A stretch of 61,301 bases of DNA from Rhizobiales bacterium CCH3-A5 (GTDB lineage Bacteria; Pseudomonadota; Alphaproteobacteria; Rhizobiales; Beijerinckiaceae). The stretch lies in contig LSIB01000084.1 of the NCBI GenBank assembly GCA_001556025.1, forward strand, positions 1 to 61,301, in the 5' to 3' direction. The stretch's first letter is position 1; each line of letters opens with the position of its first letter. Made by a program: the position numbers and the translations under genes. Positions 46,427-55,659 of this stretch are shown piece after piece. Below the pieces are notes generated by a model that searched no databases, was not told the origin of the DNA, and saw only the letters and a program-made list of their open reading frames with translations.

Positions 46427-47232
46427 CCTGGCTGCAGATAGCCGGCCGCGTCCGCCTGCCGGGCGGCCGCAATGAGCGGCTGATAGGTGTCGGCTTTCAC
46501 TTCCGCAAAGCCGCTAAGCGTCAGCGCTGCCAGGAGCGGTCTGGCCTCCCGATCCTGAGATGTGCGCAGGAGTGCGGCCCTCAACGGCGCGACGATCCCC
46601 GGATCGACCCCATCCGACGCGACAAGCAGCGGCATCGGCATCGACTGCGTCGTCTCGACGATGCGCAGGCGCGCCGCAGTCTCCGGCTCATGCGCCTGCA
46701 GCAGGTCGTGCCAGTACGAATCGAGCGGACCGATGTCGATCACGCCAGCCAGCACCGCGTCGACCACGCGCCGCGGCGTCAGCAGCGGGCCGACGCTGGC
46801 GGCGTAGAGCGGTCGGCCATCTCGACGGTGCGGGAAAAGATGCGTCCGCAGCGCGTTGAAGCCCGATTGCGAATGCTCGACCGTCCAGCCGAGGCGGCGG
46901 CCGAAGCTCTCCTGCAGCGTCGTGATGGCGCTTTCGGCCCGGATGACCAGATGCGTGGCGTAGAACGGCCGGCCGGCGGCGAGCGGCGATGCCGGAACGG
47001 GAGCGGCCACCGGCTGCACCGGAAAACGGCCTGTCGCGAATGGGTAGCCGCACATGAAGGCGAGGCCGAGATCGTCACGGGTCCAGAGAGCCTCCAGCGG
47101 AGCCGGCGCGGGATGCGGGATGACCGTCAGCGGGATGCCGGCCCGACGCGACGCCCAGTCGAACAGCGCCGTCCACGCCGTGGCCACGGCCGGATTGACC
47201 GCATACATCCGCGCATTGGCGACCAGGCTCAC
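46423..47232 (-). CDS. PhnD-like phosphate/phosphonate-binding domain protein, no signal peptide
   Basis: A 269-residue periplasmic-binding-protein fold of the PhnD family ([52 protein letters not shown]). PhnD proteins normally carry a signal peptide and sit next to permease and ATPase genes; here the frame starts [14 protein letters not shown] with no signal and no transporter is adjacent. Its GTG start overlaps the ornithine cyclodeaminase-like gene (GTGA), so the two are made together. It may be a cytoplasmic sensor or ligand-binding partner. Confidence 0.78.
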   Translation of the reverse strand: MSLVANARMYAVNPAVATAWTALFDWASRRAGIPLTVIPHPAPAPLEALWTRDDLGLAFMCGYPFATGRFPVQPVAAPVPASPLAAGRPFYATHLVIRAESAITTLQESFGRRLGWTVEHSQSGFNALRTHLFPHRRDGRPLYAASVGPLLTPRRVVDAVLAGVIDIGPLDSYWHDLLQAHEPETAARLRIVETTQSMPMPLLVASDGVDPGIVAPLRAALLRTSQDREARPLLAALTLSGFAEVKADTYQPLIAAARQADAAGYLQPG

Positions 47233-48236
47233 GCGTAGCGCAGCCGCTGGCCCAGTCCCATCGTCCTGGCCTTGGCCAGCATGAAATCGCCGAGCGCAAT
47301 GTCCGACAGCGACAGGCCGCGATGCCAGAACAGGATGGTCTCGTCCTCGCGCTCGCGGCCGGGTTTGAGCCCGGCGACGATCTCGCCCATCTCGGCATGC
47401 AGCGTCTGCTCGGAGAGCTTTCCCGCCTCGACATGAGCCCGCAAGCTACCGAACGGACCGCCCTTGCATTGGCCCCAATCGTCGACGACGAGCTTGCTCA
47501 TGATGTCGGTGAGCGACAGCTCGACCGCGCTCATCGTGCCATAGGGCACGACGAAGGCGCCTTTCTTGATCCATGCCGTCTTGAGCATCGGCGCGGGCGC
47601 ATCCAGCCGCGAAGCCTCGACGACGATATCCGCGCCCTCGACGCAAGAGCGCCAGTCTTCTGTCACAGTGACCGTCTTGCCGAGATCGGCCGAGAGTTTC
47701 GCGCCAAAAGCGTCGCGACTTTCCTTGCGGCGGGAATGAACCCGGATCTCGTCGAAGTCGAACAGCGAATCGAGCAGGCGGACATTCCAGTAGGCGGTGC
47801 CGCGCGCCCCGACATGGCCGAGCACCTTCGAGCTTTTCCGCGCAAGATGCTTGGCTCCGATCGCCGTGATCGCGCCGGTGCGCATATCGGTGAGGTGGCT
47901 GCCGTCGACGATCGCGGTCGGCACGCCGGTCGCCGGGTCCATCAGCAGCAGCAGGCCCATTTCGGAAGGCAGGCCGAGCTTGTAGTTGTCGACGAAGTCG
48001 CCGATCACCTTGACGCCGGCCCGGTTGATCGGCGCGCGGAACGCCCCGCGCAGCACGTTGAAATGGCCGTTTGCGACCTTCGGCATCAGATGCATGCGCG
48101 GCTCGATCACCGTCTCGGCCCGCCCCTGCGCCGCCAGCCCCGCCTCGACGGCGCCGATGATCTCGGCGTCGGTCAGGTTCAGCGCCGCGACGTCGAGCGC
48201 GTTGAGGAAATCGATATGGAGCGGTTCATGGGACAA
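47229..48236 (-). CDS. ornithine cyclodeaminase / mu-crystallin family dehydrogenase
   Basis: A 335-residue NAD(P)-dependent protein of the OCD/mu-crystallin family, which includes ornithine cyclodeaminase, alanine dehydrogenase and ketimine reductases. Motifs are VEPRMHLMP-like N-terminus (IEPRMHLMPKV), the substrate Lys in NRAGVKVIG, the dinucleotide fold VLGHVGARGTAYWNV and DDWGQCKGG in the C-terminal half. The best start is a TTG at 48236. It is the first gene of a pair with a PhnD-like protein and is divergent from prfC (about 150 bp between starts). Confidence 0.85.
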   Translation of the reverse strand: MSHEPLHIDFLNALDVAALNLTDAEIIGAVEAGLAAQGRAETVIEPRMHLMPKVANGHFNVLRGAFRAPINRAGVKVIGDFVDNYKLGLPSEMGLLLLMDPATGVPTAIVDGSHLTDMRTGAITAIGAKHLARKSSKVLGHVGARGTAYWNVRLLDSLFDFDEIRVHSRRKESRDAFGAKLSADLGKTVTVTEDWRSCVEGADIVVEASRLDAPAPMLKTAWIKKGAFVVPYGTMSAVELSLTDIMSKLVVDDWGQCKGGPFGSLRAHVEAGKLSEQTLHAEMGEIVAGLKPGREREDETILFWHRGLSLSDIALGDFMLAKARTMGLGQRLRYA

Positions 48237-48390
48237 GGGCGGTCTCGCAGGTCGGGATGGCGATCCCGGCGAGAGTGGCCGGCGTCGGCGGGCCGCGCAA
48301 GGATAGCGGGCGGGTCTCGCGAATGCGTGAGGCGCGGGCGTGGTCGCCCGGATCATTGACTTCGCCCGGCGCATCCTGTCTTCAACCGGC

Positions 48391-50007
48391 ATGACCGACC
48401 CTTCGACCATCGACCGCGCGGACGCGGCTCCGCATGCGCGCCGGCGCACCTTCGCGATCATCTCGCACCCGGACGCCGGCAAGACGACGCTGACCGAAAA
48501 GCTGCTTTATTTCGGCGGCGCGATCCAGCTTGCCGGCGAGGTGCGCGCCAAGGCCGGCCGCCGCCAGACCTCGTCGGACTGGATGAAGATCGAGCGCCAG
48601 CGCGGCATCTCGGTCGTCACCTCGGTGATGACCTTCGAATATGACGGGCATGTCTTCAACCTGCTCGACACACCGGGCCACGAGGACTTCTCCGAAGACA
48701 CCTATCGCACCCTGACGGCGGTCGATTCCGCCGTGATGGTGATCGACGCGGCCAAGGGCATCGAGGCGCGCACCAAAAAGCTGTTCGAGGTCTGCCGGCT
48801 GCGCGACATCCCGATCGTCACCTTCATCAACAAGGTCGACCGCGAGACGCGCGACCCCTTCGAGCTGATCGCCGAGATCGAGAACACGCTGGCGCTCGAC
48901 GTTGCGCCGATGACCTGGCCGGTCGGGCGCGGGCGGGACTTCGTCGGCACCTACGATCTCAAGGCCAACACCTTCCGGCGCAACCAGAAGGGCGACGAGC
49001 AGACGGAAGATCAGAAGGTCTCCGGCTGGGACGACCCGCTCTTCGACGAACTCCTGCCGCATGGCGCGGCGGAAGCCTGGCGCGAGGAGGTGTTTCTGGC
49101 CGCCGAAGGCCTGAAGCCTTTCGACCTGCAATCCTTCCGCGAGGGCCATCTGACGCCGCTCTATTTCGGCGCGGCGCTGCGCGACTACGGCGTGCGCGAC
49201 CTGATCGACGCGCTGGGCGCGCTCGCGCCGAGCCCGCGCGCGCAGGTGGCCGACAAGCGCCCGGTCGAGGCCGGCGAGCCGAAGATGACCGGCTTCGTTT
49301 TCAAGATCCAGGCGAACATGGACCCCAACCACCGCGACCGCATCGCCTTCATGCGGGTCTGCTCGGGCAAGCTCTCACGCGGCATGAAGGCCAGGCTCGT
49401 GCGCACCGCCAAGCCGATGCCGCTGAACGCGCCGCAGTTCTTCTTCGCCCGCGACCGCTCGATCGCGGAGGAGGCTTTCGCGGGCGACATCGTCGGCCTG
49501 CCCAACCACGGCACGCTGCGCATCGGCGACACGCTAACCGAGGGCGAGGACATCGTCTTCAAGGGCGTGCCGTCATTCGCGCCGGAAATCCTGCGGCGCG
49601 TGAAGCTCAAGGACGCGATGAAGGCCAAGAAGCTGCGCGAGGCCCTGCAGCAGATGGCGGAGGAAGGCGTCGTCCAGCTCTTCCTGCCTCATGACGGCGC
49701 GCCTGCCATCGTCGGCGTCGTCGGCGCGCTCCAGCTCGACGTGCTGAAGGAGCGCATGGACGCCGAATACTCCCTGCCGGTCGATTTCGAGCCCTGCCAG
49801 TTTTCGATCGCGCGCTGGGTTTCGAGCGACGACAAGGCGGCGCTGCAGAAATTCGTGAGCCTCAAACCTTCCTCGATGGCCGACGACCTCGACGGCGACC
49901 CGGTGTTCATGGCGTCCAGCCAGTTCACGCTGAAATACGACGCCGAGCGCGCGCCGGAGGTGACGTTCTCGGACGTGAAAGATTATCAGAAGGTGGCGGG
50001 CGGGTGA
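48391..50007 (+). CDS. prfC: peptide chain release factor 3
   Basis: A 538-residue translational GTPase that removes RF1 or RF2 from the ribosome after peptide release. Landmarks are the P-loop SHPDAGKTTLTEKLL, switch II DTPGHEDFSEDT and the guanine motif NKVD. The RF3-specific features SSDWMKIERQRGISVVTSV and the C-terminal SQFTLKYDAERAPEV are present. ATG at 48391 is used because the fold begins 20 residues later. Core gene. Confidence 0.97.
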   Translation: MTDPSTIDRADAAPHARRRTFAIISHPDAGKTTLTEKLLYFGGAIQLAGEVRAKAGRRQTSSDWMKIERQRGISVVTSVMTFEYDGHVFNLLDTPGHEDFSEDTYRTLTAVDSAVMVIDAAKGIEARTKKLFEVCRLRDIPIVTFINKVDRETRDPFELIAEIENTLALDVAPMTWPVGRGRDFVGTYDLKANTFRRNQKGDEQTEDQKVSGWDDPLFDELLPHGAAEAWREEVFLAAEGLKPFDLQSFREGHLTPLYFGAALRDYGVRDLIDALGALAPSPRAQVADKRPVEAGEPKMTGFVFKIQANMDPNHRDRIAFMRVCSGKLSRGMKARLVRTAKPMPLNAPQFFFARDRSIAEEAFAGDIVGLPNHGTLRIGDTLTEGEDIVFKGVPSFAPEILRRVKLKDAMKAKKLREALQQMAEEGVVQLFLPHDGAPAIVGVVGALQLDVLKERMDAEYSLPVDFEPCQFSIARWVSSDDKAALQKFVSLKPSSMADDLDGDPVFMASSQFTLKYDAERAPEVTFSDVKDYQKVAGG

Positions 50008-50036
50008 GCGGACGCGAGAGCTTAGGCATGGATTTC

Positions 50037-50052
50037 AGCATCATCTGATGCT
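50037..50052 (+). promoter_or_regulatory. possible vapBC operator
   Basis: AGCATCA (50037-50043) and TGATGCT (50046-50052) are perfect inverted arms with a 2-nt spacer, 31-46 bp upstream of the vapB start. Likely the autoregulatory site of the following pair. Confidence 0.5.
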
Positions 50053-50082
50053 ATATCCGATGCCTCCGCAGGAGCGCAGGCC

Positions 50083-50280
50083 ATGAGAACAACGGTCACC
50101 CTCGATGATGAGCTTGTCGAAAAAGCTCAGGCCTATACTGGGTTGACCGAGAAGTCCGAGCTGTTCCGTGAGGCGCTGAAAGCCTTGATCGAACGCGAAG
50201 CCATCAGGCGGGCGATCAAGCTCGGCGGGTCAGATCCCAACGCGACCCTCGGCCCACGCCGGCGCTTGCCGGCGGCGTGA
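50083..50280 (+). CDS. vapB: VapB-type ribbon-helix-helix antitoxin
   Basis: A 65-residue protein starting MRTTVTLDDELVEKAQ, the classic ribbon-helix-helix opening of VapB antitoxins, followed by ELFREALKALIEREAIRR and a toxin-binding tail. First gene of a TA pair that lies between prfC and an endolysin-like gene. Overlaps the toxin by four bases (GTGA). Confidence 0.9.
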   Translation: MRTTVTLDDELVEKAQAYTGLTEKSELFREALKALIEREAIRRAIKLGGSDPNATLGPRRRLPAA

Positions 50281-50651
50281 TCCTCATCGACGCTTCGGTC
50301 TGGATCGACCATATGCGCCGGGCGGAGCCTCGGCTACAGCGTCTCATGACCGACAGGCAGCTTCTGATGCATCCCTATGCGATCGGCGAGATCATGCTTG
50401 GCTCGATCGCAAATCGCGCGACCGTGTTGACGACGCTGATGGACTTGCCCCAAGCGCCCGTCGCCACGCATGACGAGGTGCTCGATCTGATCGAACGCGA
50501 GCGACTTCACGGCCTGGGCATCGGCTATGTCGATGCCCACCTGCTGGCCTCGGCAAGACTTGGGGACGCGACGCTCTGGACACGCGACAAGCGGCTCGAT
50601 CTCGCCGCCGACCGCCTCGGCGTGCGGGCTGGGATCGAACGCCGGCGCTGA
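50277..50651 (+). CDS. vapC: VapC PIN-domain ribonuclease toxin
   Basis: A 124-residue PIN toxin (GTG start): MILIDASVWIDHMRR with the first Asp, YAIGEIMLGSIANR, LGIGYVDAHLLASARL and LWTRDKRLDLAADRLG. The four acidic metal ligands are present. Expected to cut a tRNA or rRNA when freed from VapB. Confidence 0.9.
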   Translation: MILIDASVWIDHMRRAEPRLQRLMTDRQLLMHPYAIGEIMLGSIANRATVLTTLMDLPQAPVATHDEVLDLIERERLHGLGIGYVDAHLLASARLGDATLWTRDKRLDLAADRLGVRAGIERRR

Positions 50652-50732
50652 CCCCGGGGACAGCTTTCAGCTCAATCTCCCTGCGCGCAAACGGCCTCAT
50701 CATGGCGCTGTCCTCAACCGGAGAGCGCCATC

Positions 50733-51329
50733 ATGTCCATGCAGGGTTCGACGATCGCCGCCGCGCCGCCGCCGGCACCCGTTCGCCTATCGCCTTTGTC
50801 AGTGACCGTAGAGCGGTTGCGCCGGCTCGCGCCAACGGGAAAGCCCGACATCATCGCCGGCGTCGCTGCCGGTTTCGACAGGCTGGCTCCCGCTGCCGGC
50901 GTCACGATACAGCTTCGTCTCTGCCATTTTCTGGCGCAGGCGGCCCATGAGACCGACCGCTTCCGCACGCTGGAGGAATATGGCGGGCCGGCCTATTTCG
51001 CGCGCTACGAGGGCCGCCGCGACCTCGGCAACACGCAAGCCGGCGACGGCGCGCGCTTCCACGGACGCGGCATTTTTCAGCTCACCGGGCGCTTCAACTA
51101 CCGCCGCTTTGGCGAAGCGATCGATGTCGATCTGGAGCGCGAGCCCGAGCGCGCGAAGGAGCCCGAGATCTCTCTGAGGGTCGCGCTCGCATACTGGCGC
51201 GAGCGCGGCTGCAACGCCGCGGCCGAAGCTGACGACGTCATCGCCGTGACGAAGCTGATCAATGGCGGGCGCAACGGGCTGCCCGAGCGGACGCGGCTAT
51301 TGGCGGTGGCGAAGGGGATTTGGCTCTAG
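50733..51329 (+). CDS. GH19-like chitinase/endolysin
   Basis: A 198-residue protein of the glycoside hydrolase 19 lysozyme type. It contains LCHFLAQAAHETDRFRTLEEYGGPAYFARYEGR, where the catalytic Glu lies in AAHETDRF, and GARFHGRGIFQLTGRFNYRRFGEAI. GH19 enzymes of this size are phage-type endolysins that cut peptidoglycan. There is no signal peptide and no holin or other phage gene nearby, so it is an orphan lysis enzyme, perhaps a domesticated phage gene. The 3' end overlaps the convergent PLP enzyme by 4 bp. Confidence 0.88.
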   Translation: MSMQGSTIAAAPPPAPVRLSPLSVTVERLRRLAPTGKPDIIAGVAAGFDRLAPAAGVTIQLRLCHFLAQAAHETDRFRTLEEYGGPAYFARYEGRRDLGNTQAGDGARFHGRGIFQLTGRFNYRRFGEAIDVDLEREPERAKEPEISLRVALAYWRERGCNAAAEADDVIAVTKLINGGRNGLPERTRLLAVAKGIWL

Positions 51330-52480
51330 CCATGCCCCGCCTTCAGCGCTTGGTCGAGATCGTCATAAAGGTCACTGAGGTCCTCGATGCCGGTTGACAG
51401 GCGCAGCAGGTCTGTCGGGCAGGGCGAGCCTGCGCCCTCGATCGAGGCGCGGTGCTCGATCAGGCTCTCGACGCCGCCGAGCGAGGTGGCGCGCTTGTAG
51501 AGTTCGACATGGGCGGCGGCCTTGATCGCGGCGGCCTCGCCGCCCGTCACCTGCACCGAGAGCATATAGCCGAAGCCGCCTTCCATCTGGCGCGCGGCGA
51601 TGTCGTGGCCGGGATGCTGGGGCAGGCCGGGATAGAGCACACGGGCCACCAGGGGGTGGGCCGAGAGTTTTTGGGCCAGCGTCATCGCCGAGGCCGACTG
51701 CCGCTCCTGCCTCACATGCAGTGTGCGCAGGCCGCGCATCAGCAGATAGGCCTCGAACGGTCCAAGGATGCCGCCCTGCATCTTGCGGACGGTCTTCACG
51801 CGGCCCCAGAATTCGTCGTCCTCGCGGGCGCAGAGCACGCCGGCGACGACGTCGGAATGGCCGTTCAACACCTTGGTCGCTGCGTGCATGACGATGTCGG
51901 CGCCCAAAGTCAGGGGGCGCGTATGCACCGGCGATGCGCAGGTCGAATCGACGGCGAGTTTTGCGCCGGCCGTATGCGCGATCTCGGCCGCACCCGCGAT
52001 GTCGGTGATCGTCCAGAGCGGGTTCGACGGCGTCTCGGCCCAGACGAGTTTCGTGACGCCCGGCTTCACGGCGGCTTTCAGCGCCGCGAGGTCGTCCGTC
52101 TCGACGAAATCGATCTCGAGCCCCCAGCGCGTCGCTTCGGTCAAAAGCCAGGAGCGCAGCGCCCAGTACATGACCTTGGAGGCCACGACATGGTCGCCCG
52201 GCGACAGCGCCTGGAAGACGGCGGTCGCCGCCGCCATGCCCGAGCCGAACAGCAGCGCGCCGGCCTGCGCCTGCTCCAGCATGGCGAGAACGGATTCGCA
52301 TTCGCGCACCGTCTCGTTGTCGGGCCTGCCATAGACGAAACCCGAGGAATAGGCGTTATCCTCGTCGCGGATATAGGTCGTGGCGATGTGGATCGGCGTG
52401 ACAACGCCCTTCGTCAGCGGGTCGATCTTGCCCATGGCCTGCGCGGCGAGAGAGCGGGGGTGGAGCGAGCGCTTGGGCAT
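51326..52480 (-). CDS. trans-sulfuration family PLP enzyme (cystathionine beta-lyase / gamma-synthase-like)
   Basis: A 384-residue PLP-dependent enzyme of the Cys/Met metabolism family. Landmarks are ATTYIRDEDNAYSSGFVYGRPDNETV, ALLFGSGMAAATAVF, AETPSNPLWTITDI, the PLP-lysine region HAATKVLNGHSDVVAG and SLGGVESLIEHRAS. The substrate could be cystathionine, O-acylhomoserine or methionine; residues seen do not separate these. ATG at 52480 is chosen over the upstream frame because the family opening HPRSLAAQAM follows. Confidence 0.92.
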   Translation of the reverse strand: MPKRSLHPRSLAAQAMGKIDPLTKGVVTPIHIATTYIRDEDNAYSSGFVYGRPDNETVRECESVLAMLEQAQAGALLFGSGMAAATAVFQALSPGDHVVASKVMYWALRSWLLTEATRWGLEIDFVETDDLAALKAAVKPGVTKLVWAETPSNPLWTITDIAGAAEIAHTAGAKLAVDSTCASPVHTRPLTLGADIVMHAATKVLNGHSDVVAGVLCAREDDEFWGRVKTVRKMQGGILGPFEAYLLMRGLRTLHVRQERQSASAMTLAQKLSAHPLVARVLYPGLPQHPGHDIAARQMEGGFGYMLSVQVTGGEAAAIKAAAHVELYKRATSLGGVESLIEHRASIEGAGSPCPTDLLRLSTGIEDLSDLYDDLDQALKAGHG

Positions 52481-52576
52481 GGGGTGTCCGATGAAGTTCC
52501 ATGAGGGACTAAGGCTGCCATCTGGCGTAAGCGGAGGGCATGGTGCAAGGGCTGCGACCTTGCCTCCGGCGCAACC

Positions 52577-53116
52577 ATGCCCCATTTCGCAGGCATGAGC
52601 GCTTCACATTCCCATGCAGACGCCGCGCCAGGACACTCGCCAAGACCCTTCTGGGTCGATGCGTTGATCGCGATCGTCCCCGTCGTCGCCGCCTCGCTGC
52701 TCGGCAACGCGGTGACGCTGCCGCAGATCCCGACCTGGTACCCGACGCTGGTCAAACCGCCCTTCAACCCGCCGAACTGGCTGTTCGGGCCTGCCTGGAC
52801 CCTGCTCTTCACGCTGATGGCGGTCGGCGTCTACCGCATCCTGCGGCTCCCGGCGGACACGCCGGGCAAGGCCCGGGCGCTCGTGCTCTACCATTCCCAA
52901 CTTGGCCTGAACGTGTTCTGGTCCTGCGTGTTCTTCGGCCTGCAGAGTCCGCTCGGCGGCGTCTTCGTGATCGTCCCCTTCCTGGCGATGATCCTCGTCA
53001 TGATCGCCGCCTTCCGCCCGCTCGACCGGCTGGCTGCAAACCTGCAATGGCCCTATGTCGCCTGGGTCTCCTTCGCGACGCTGCTGAACGTCTCGATCTG
53101 GTGGCTCAATAGATGA
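52577..53116 (+). CDS. tspO: TspO/MBR family protein
   Basis: A 179-residue tryptophan-rich sensory membrane protein with five predicted helices (WYPTLVKPPFNPPNWLFGPAWTLLF, GLNVFWSCVFFG, WPYVAWVSFATLLNVSIWWLNR). TspO binds porphyrins and heme intermediates and influences tetrapyrrole levels under stress. The first 25 residues are a variable soluble tail. Monocistronic. The next gene starts 83 bp later on the same strand. Confidence 0.93.
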   Translation: MPHFAGMSASHSHADAAPGHSPRPFWVDALIAIVPVVAASLLGNAVTLPQIPTWYPTLVKPPFNPPNWLFGPAWTLLFTLMAVGVYRILRLPADTPGKARALVLYHSQLGLNVFWSCVFFGLQSPLGGVFVIVPFLAMILVMIAAFRPLDRLAANLQWPYVAWVSFATLLNVSIWWLNR

Positions 53117-53199
53117 CGGGTCCAGGACGGTCCTGACGGAATAAATCGCGCGCTGACGCGTTGTCGGCAGCGACGCAAACCCGTTCTGGAGCCGTAGCC

Positions 53200-54630
53200 G
53201 TGCCGCCGATCCCGATCAGCCAGAACCCGCTGTCGCGCTTCGTCGACCGCCTGCACACACCGGTCTCGATCCAGTCGCTCGCTGTGCTGCGGATCGGCTT
53301 CGGCCTGCTGCTGGCCTGGGACGTCTGGCGCTTCATTCGCGACGACCGCATCGCGCGCTATTATTCGGAGCCGGATTTCCTGTTCAGCTACTGGGGCTTT
53401 TCCTGGGTGAAGCCCCTGCCCGAGCCCTGGCTCCACATCGCCTGGCTCGGGGTCGGCGTGCTCGCGCTGATGATCGCCGTTGGGCTGTTCTACCGCTTCG
53501 CGATCATCGGCTTCACGCTGCTGTTTGCGTATTTCTTCCTGCTCGACAAGGCGCAGTACCTCAACCACTTCTACATGGTGCTGCTCTATGCCGGGCTGCT
53601 TTGCCTACTGCCGGCGGGCAACGCGCTCTCGCTCGACGCAAAACTGTTTCCGAAGCATCGCTGCGAGACCACGCCCTACTGGTCGGTCTGGGCGCTGCGG
53701 GCGCAGACCGAGATCATCCTGCTCTATGCGGGTCTGGTGAAGATCACGGAGGACTGGCTCAGGGGCGAGCCGCTGGCGATCTGGCTGCGCGAACAGGCGC
53801 AGGATCTGCCTTTTGGGGCGATCTTCGCGCATGACTGGGTCATCCTCGCCGGGGCATGGGGCACGATCGCGCTGCATGTGCTGGGCGCGCCGCTCTTGCT
53901 GTTCGCTCGCACGCGGCTGCCGGTCTTTCTGATCTACTGCGCGTTCCATCTCAGCAACGGCTTCTTCTTCAACATCGGCATATTCCCGTTCCTGACCATC
54001 GCAGCGACGACGGTCTTCTTCGCGCCGGACTGGCCGCAGCGTCTGCTGCGCTGGCTGCTTGGACGCTTCGAGGCGCTGCCGCCTATGCCGACGCTGCCTG
54101 CGGCTGCGCCGCTGGCCCGGAGTGGGCTGAGCCTTGCTCTGGTCGGTGTCTGGATGGTCGTGCAGGTGCTCGTGCCGCTGCGCTTCGCGCTCTACCCGTC
54201 GGAGGTGCGCTGGGCCGGCGAGGGCCACCGCTTTGCCTGGCGGATGCGGATGTATGACCGTCAGGGCGAAGGCGATTTCGAAGTCGTGGCGCAGGATGGC
54301 CGGCGCTGGCGCGTCTCGCCGACAGACCATCTCACCGACCGGCAGGCCGGCGTGATGCTGACGAGGCCCGACATGATCCTGCAATTCGCCCATCACCTCG
54401 AACGGCATTTCGCGGCCCAAGGCGAGGCGGATGTCGCCGTCCACGCCAATGTCGCGATGTCGCTGAACGGCCGGCCGTTCCAGCCGCTGATCAAGCCCGA
54501 GATCGACCTGACGACACGGCGTTGGAGCCCGTTCCGCGCGGCCGACTTCATCACCCCGCTGACGACGCCCTTCACGCCATGGAACGCGCGCGAGCGGCCC
54601 GACGACGAGGTCCGCGAGGCGTCCTCATGA
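53200..54630 (+). CDS. HTTM-domain membrane protein (vitamin K-dependent carboxylase-like)
   Basis: A 476-residue membrane protein with several helices of the HTTM/VKG-carboxylase type (LAVLRIGFGLLLAWDVWRF, YLNHFYMVLLYAGLLCLLP, AQTEIILLYAGLVKITEDWLRGEP) and a soluble C-terminal half. Animal VKGC carboxylates glutamate, but the bacterial HTTM proteins have unknown roles. GTG at 53200 with TCTGGAG 8 nt upstream is preferred to the TTG at 53161. It overlaps the DCC gene by four bases (ATGA), a recurrent pairing. Confidence 0.88.
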   Translation: MPPIPISQNPLSRFVDRLHTPVSIQSLAVLRIGFGLLLAWDVWRFIRDDRIARYYSEPDFLFSYWGFSWVKPLPEPWLHIAWLGVGVLALMIAVGLFYRFAIIGFTLLFAYFFLLDKAQYLNHFYMVLLYAGLLCLLPAGNALSLDAKLFPKHRCETTPYWSVWALRAQTEIILLYAGLVKITEDWLRGEPLAIWLREQAQDLPFGAIFAHDWVILAGAWGTIALHVLGAPLLLFARTRLPVFLIYCAFHLSNGFFFNIGIFPFLTIAATTVFFAPDWPQRLLRWLLGRFEALPPMPTLPAAAPLARSGLSLALVGVWMVVQVLVPLRFALYPSEVRWAGEGHRFAWRMRMYDRQGEGDFEVVAQDGRRWRVSPTDHLTDRQAGVMLTRPDMILQFAHHLERHFAAQGEADVAVHANVAMSLNGRPFQPLIKPEIDLTTRRWSPFRAADFITPLTTPFTPWNARERPDDEVREASS

Positions 54631-55034
54631 GCGCCGACGCCTTGCTCATCGTCTATGACGGGCACTGCCCGTTCTGCGCCGCCTATATGCGGCTCCTGCG
54701 CCTGCGCGCCGATATCGGCCCTGTCCGCCTGATCGACGCCCGCTCCGGCGACCCCGTGGTGGCGCAGGTCAAGCGGCTGGGCCTCGATCTCGACGCCGGG
54801 ATGGCGATGCGGCTCAATGGAATCTGGCACCATGGCGACGCCTGCCTGAACCGGCTGGCGCTGCTGTCGACGCCGTCTGGCCTGTTCAACCGGGCCAACC
54901 GCCTGATCTTCGCCTCGCCGCGCCTGTCGCGGTTGCTGTATCCAGCGCTGGTGCTCGGGCGGCGCGCCGCGCTGGCGCTGCTCGGCCGCAGGAGCATCGC
55001 GGCCGATGATGCCGCAATGGATCGCAAATCCTGA
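54627..55034 (+). CDS. DCC family thiol-disulfide oxidoreductase-like protein
   Basis: A 135-residue DCC (DUF393) protein with the motif YDGHCPFCAAYMRLL, where C14 and C17 form the redox-like CxxC, and IDARSGDP and LNGIWHHGDACLNRL. The family has a thioredoxin-like fold and is often encoded next to HTTM proteins, as here (ATGA overlap). Could transfer electrons or form disulfides for its membrane partner. No signal peptide. Confidence 0.9.
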   Translation: MSADALLIVYDGHCPFCAAYMRLLRLRADIGPVRLIDARSGDPVVAQVKRLGLDLDAGMAMRLNGIWHHGDACLNRLALLSTPSGLFNRANRLIFASPRLSRLLYPALVLGRRAALALLGRRSIAADDAAMDRKS

Positions 55035-55140
55035 TCTTCAGCCGGAGTTCATGATGAATCGCGGCTTCACCATATCGCTCAACCGCGGATTCACCTGAGC
55101 GGCGCGAGATCGCCGGCTGTATCGCCAGCCGGAGGCCGCC

Positions 55141-55659
55141 ATGAACCGTCGCCATGCCCTGATCGCCGCCATGCTGGCCGGAACCGCCGCTCTGGTTGAA
55201 GCCGTCCCCGTTCTGGCGCGCGAACTGGTCGAGACGCCCGATCCGCGCCTCCAGCCCGGCACCATCGTGATCCGCACGGGCGAGCGGAAGCTTTATTTCG
55301 TCACCGGCCGGGGCGAAGCGATCCGCTATACCATCGCAGTCGGCAAGGCCGGCAAGCAGTGGCGCGGCACCAAATATGTCGAGGAACTCGCGGTCGAGCC
55401 GGCCTGGAGCCCCCCCGCTTCGGTCAAGCGGGACAAGCCCTCGCTTCCCGATTTCATCCCCGGCGGCTCGCCGCGCAACCCGATGGGCGCGCGCGTGATC
55501 GGGCTTGGGCCCGGCGGTCAGTATGCGATCCATGGCACCAACATGCCAGGCAGCATCGGCACGGCGGCCTCCTATGGCTGCTTCCGTATGCACAACCAGG
55601 ACGTGATCGACCTCTACGCCCGCGTGCGCATGGGCGCGGCGGTCGTCGTGCTGCCCTGA
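55141..55659 (+). CDS. L,D-transpeptidase (YkuD domain)
   Basis: A 172-residue periplasmic enzyme with signal sequence (residues 1-27, MNRRHALIAAMLAGTAALVEA). The YkuD active site is complete: HGTNMPGS (H131), SYGCFRM with catalytic C147 and R149. Such enzymes make 3-3 cross-links in peptidoglycan or attach proteins to it. GGAGG lies before the ATG. Confidence 0.95.
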   Translation: MNRRHALIAAMLAGTAALVEAVPVLARELVETPDPRLQPGTIVIRTGERKLYFVTGRGEAIRYTIAVGKAGKQWRGTKYVEELAVEPAWSPPASVKRDKPSLPDFIPGGSPRNPMGARVIGLGPGGQYAIHGTNMPGSIGTAASYGCFRMHNQDVIDLYARVRMGAAVVVLP

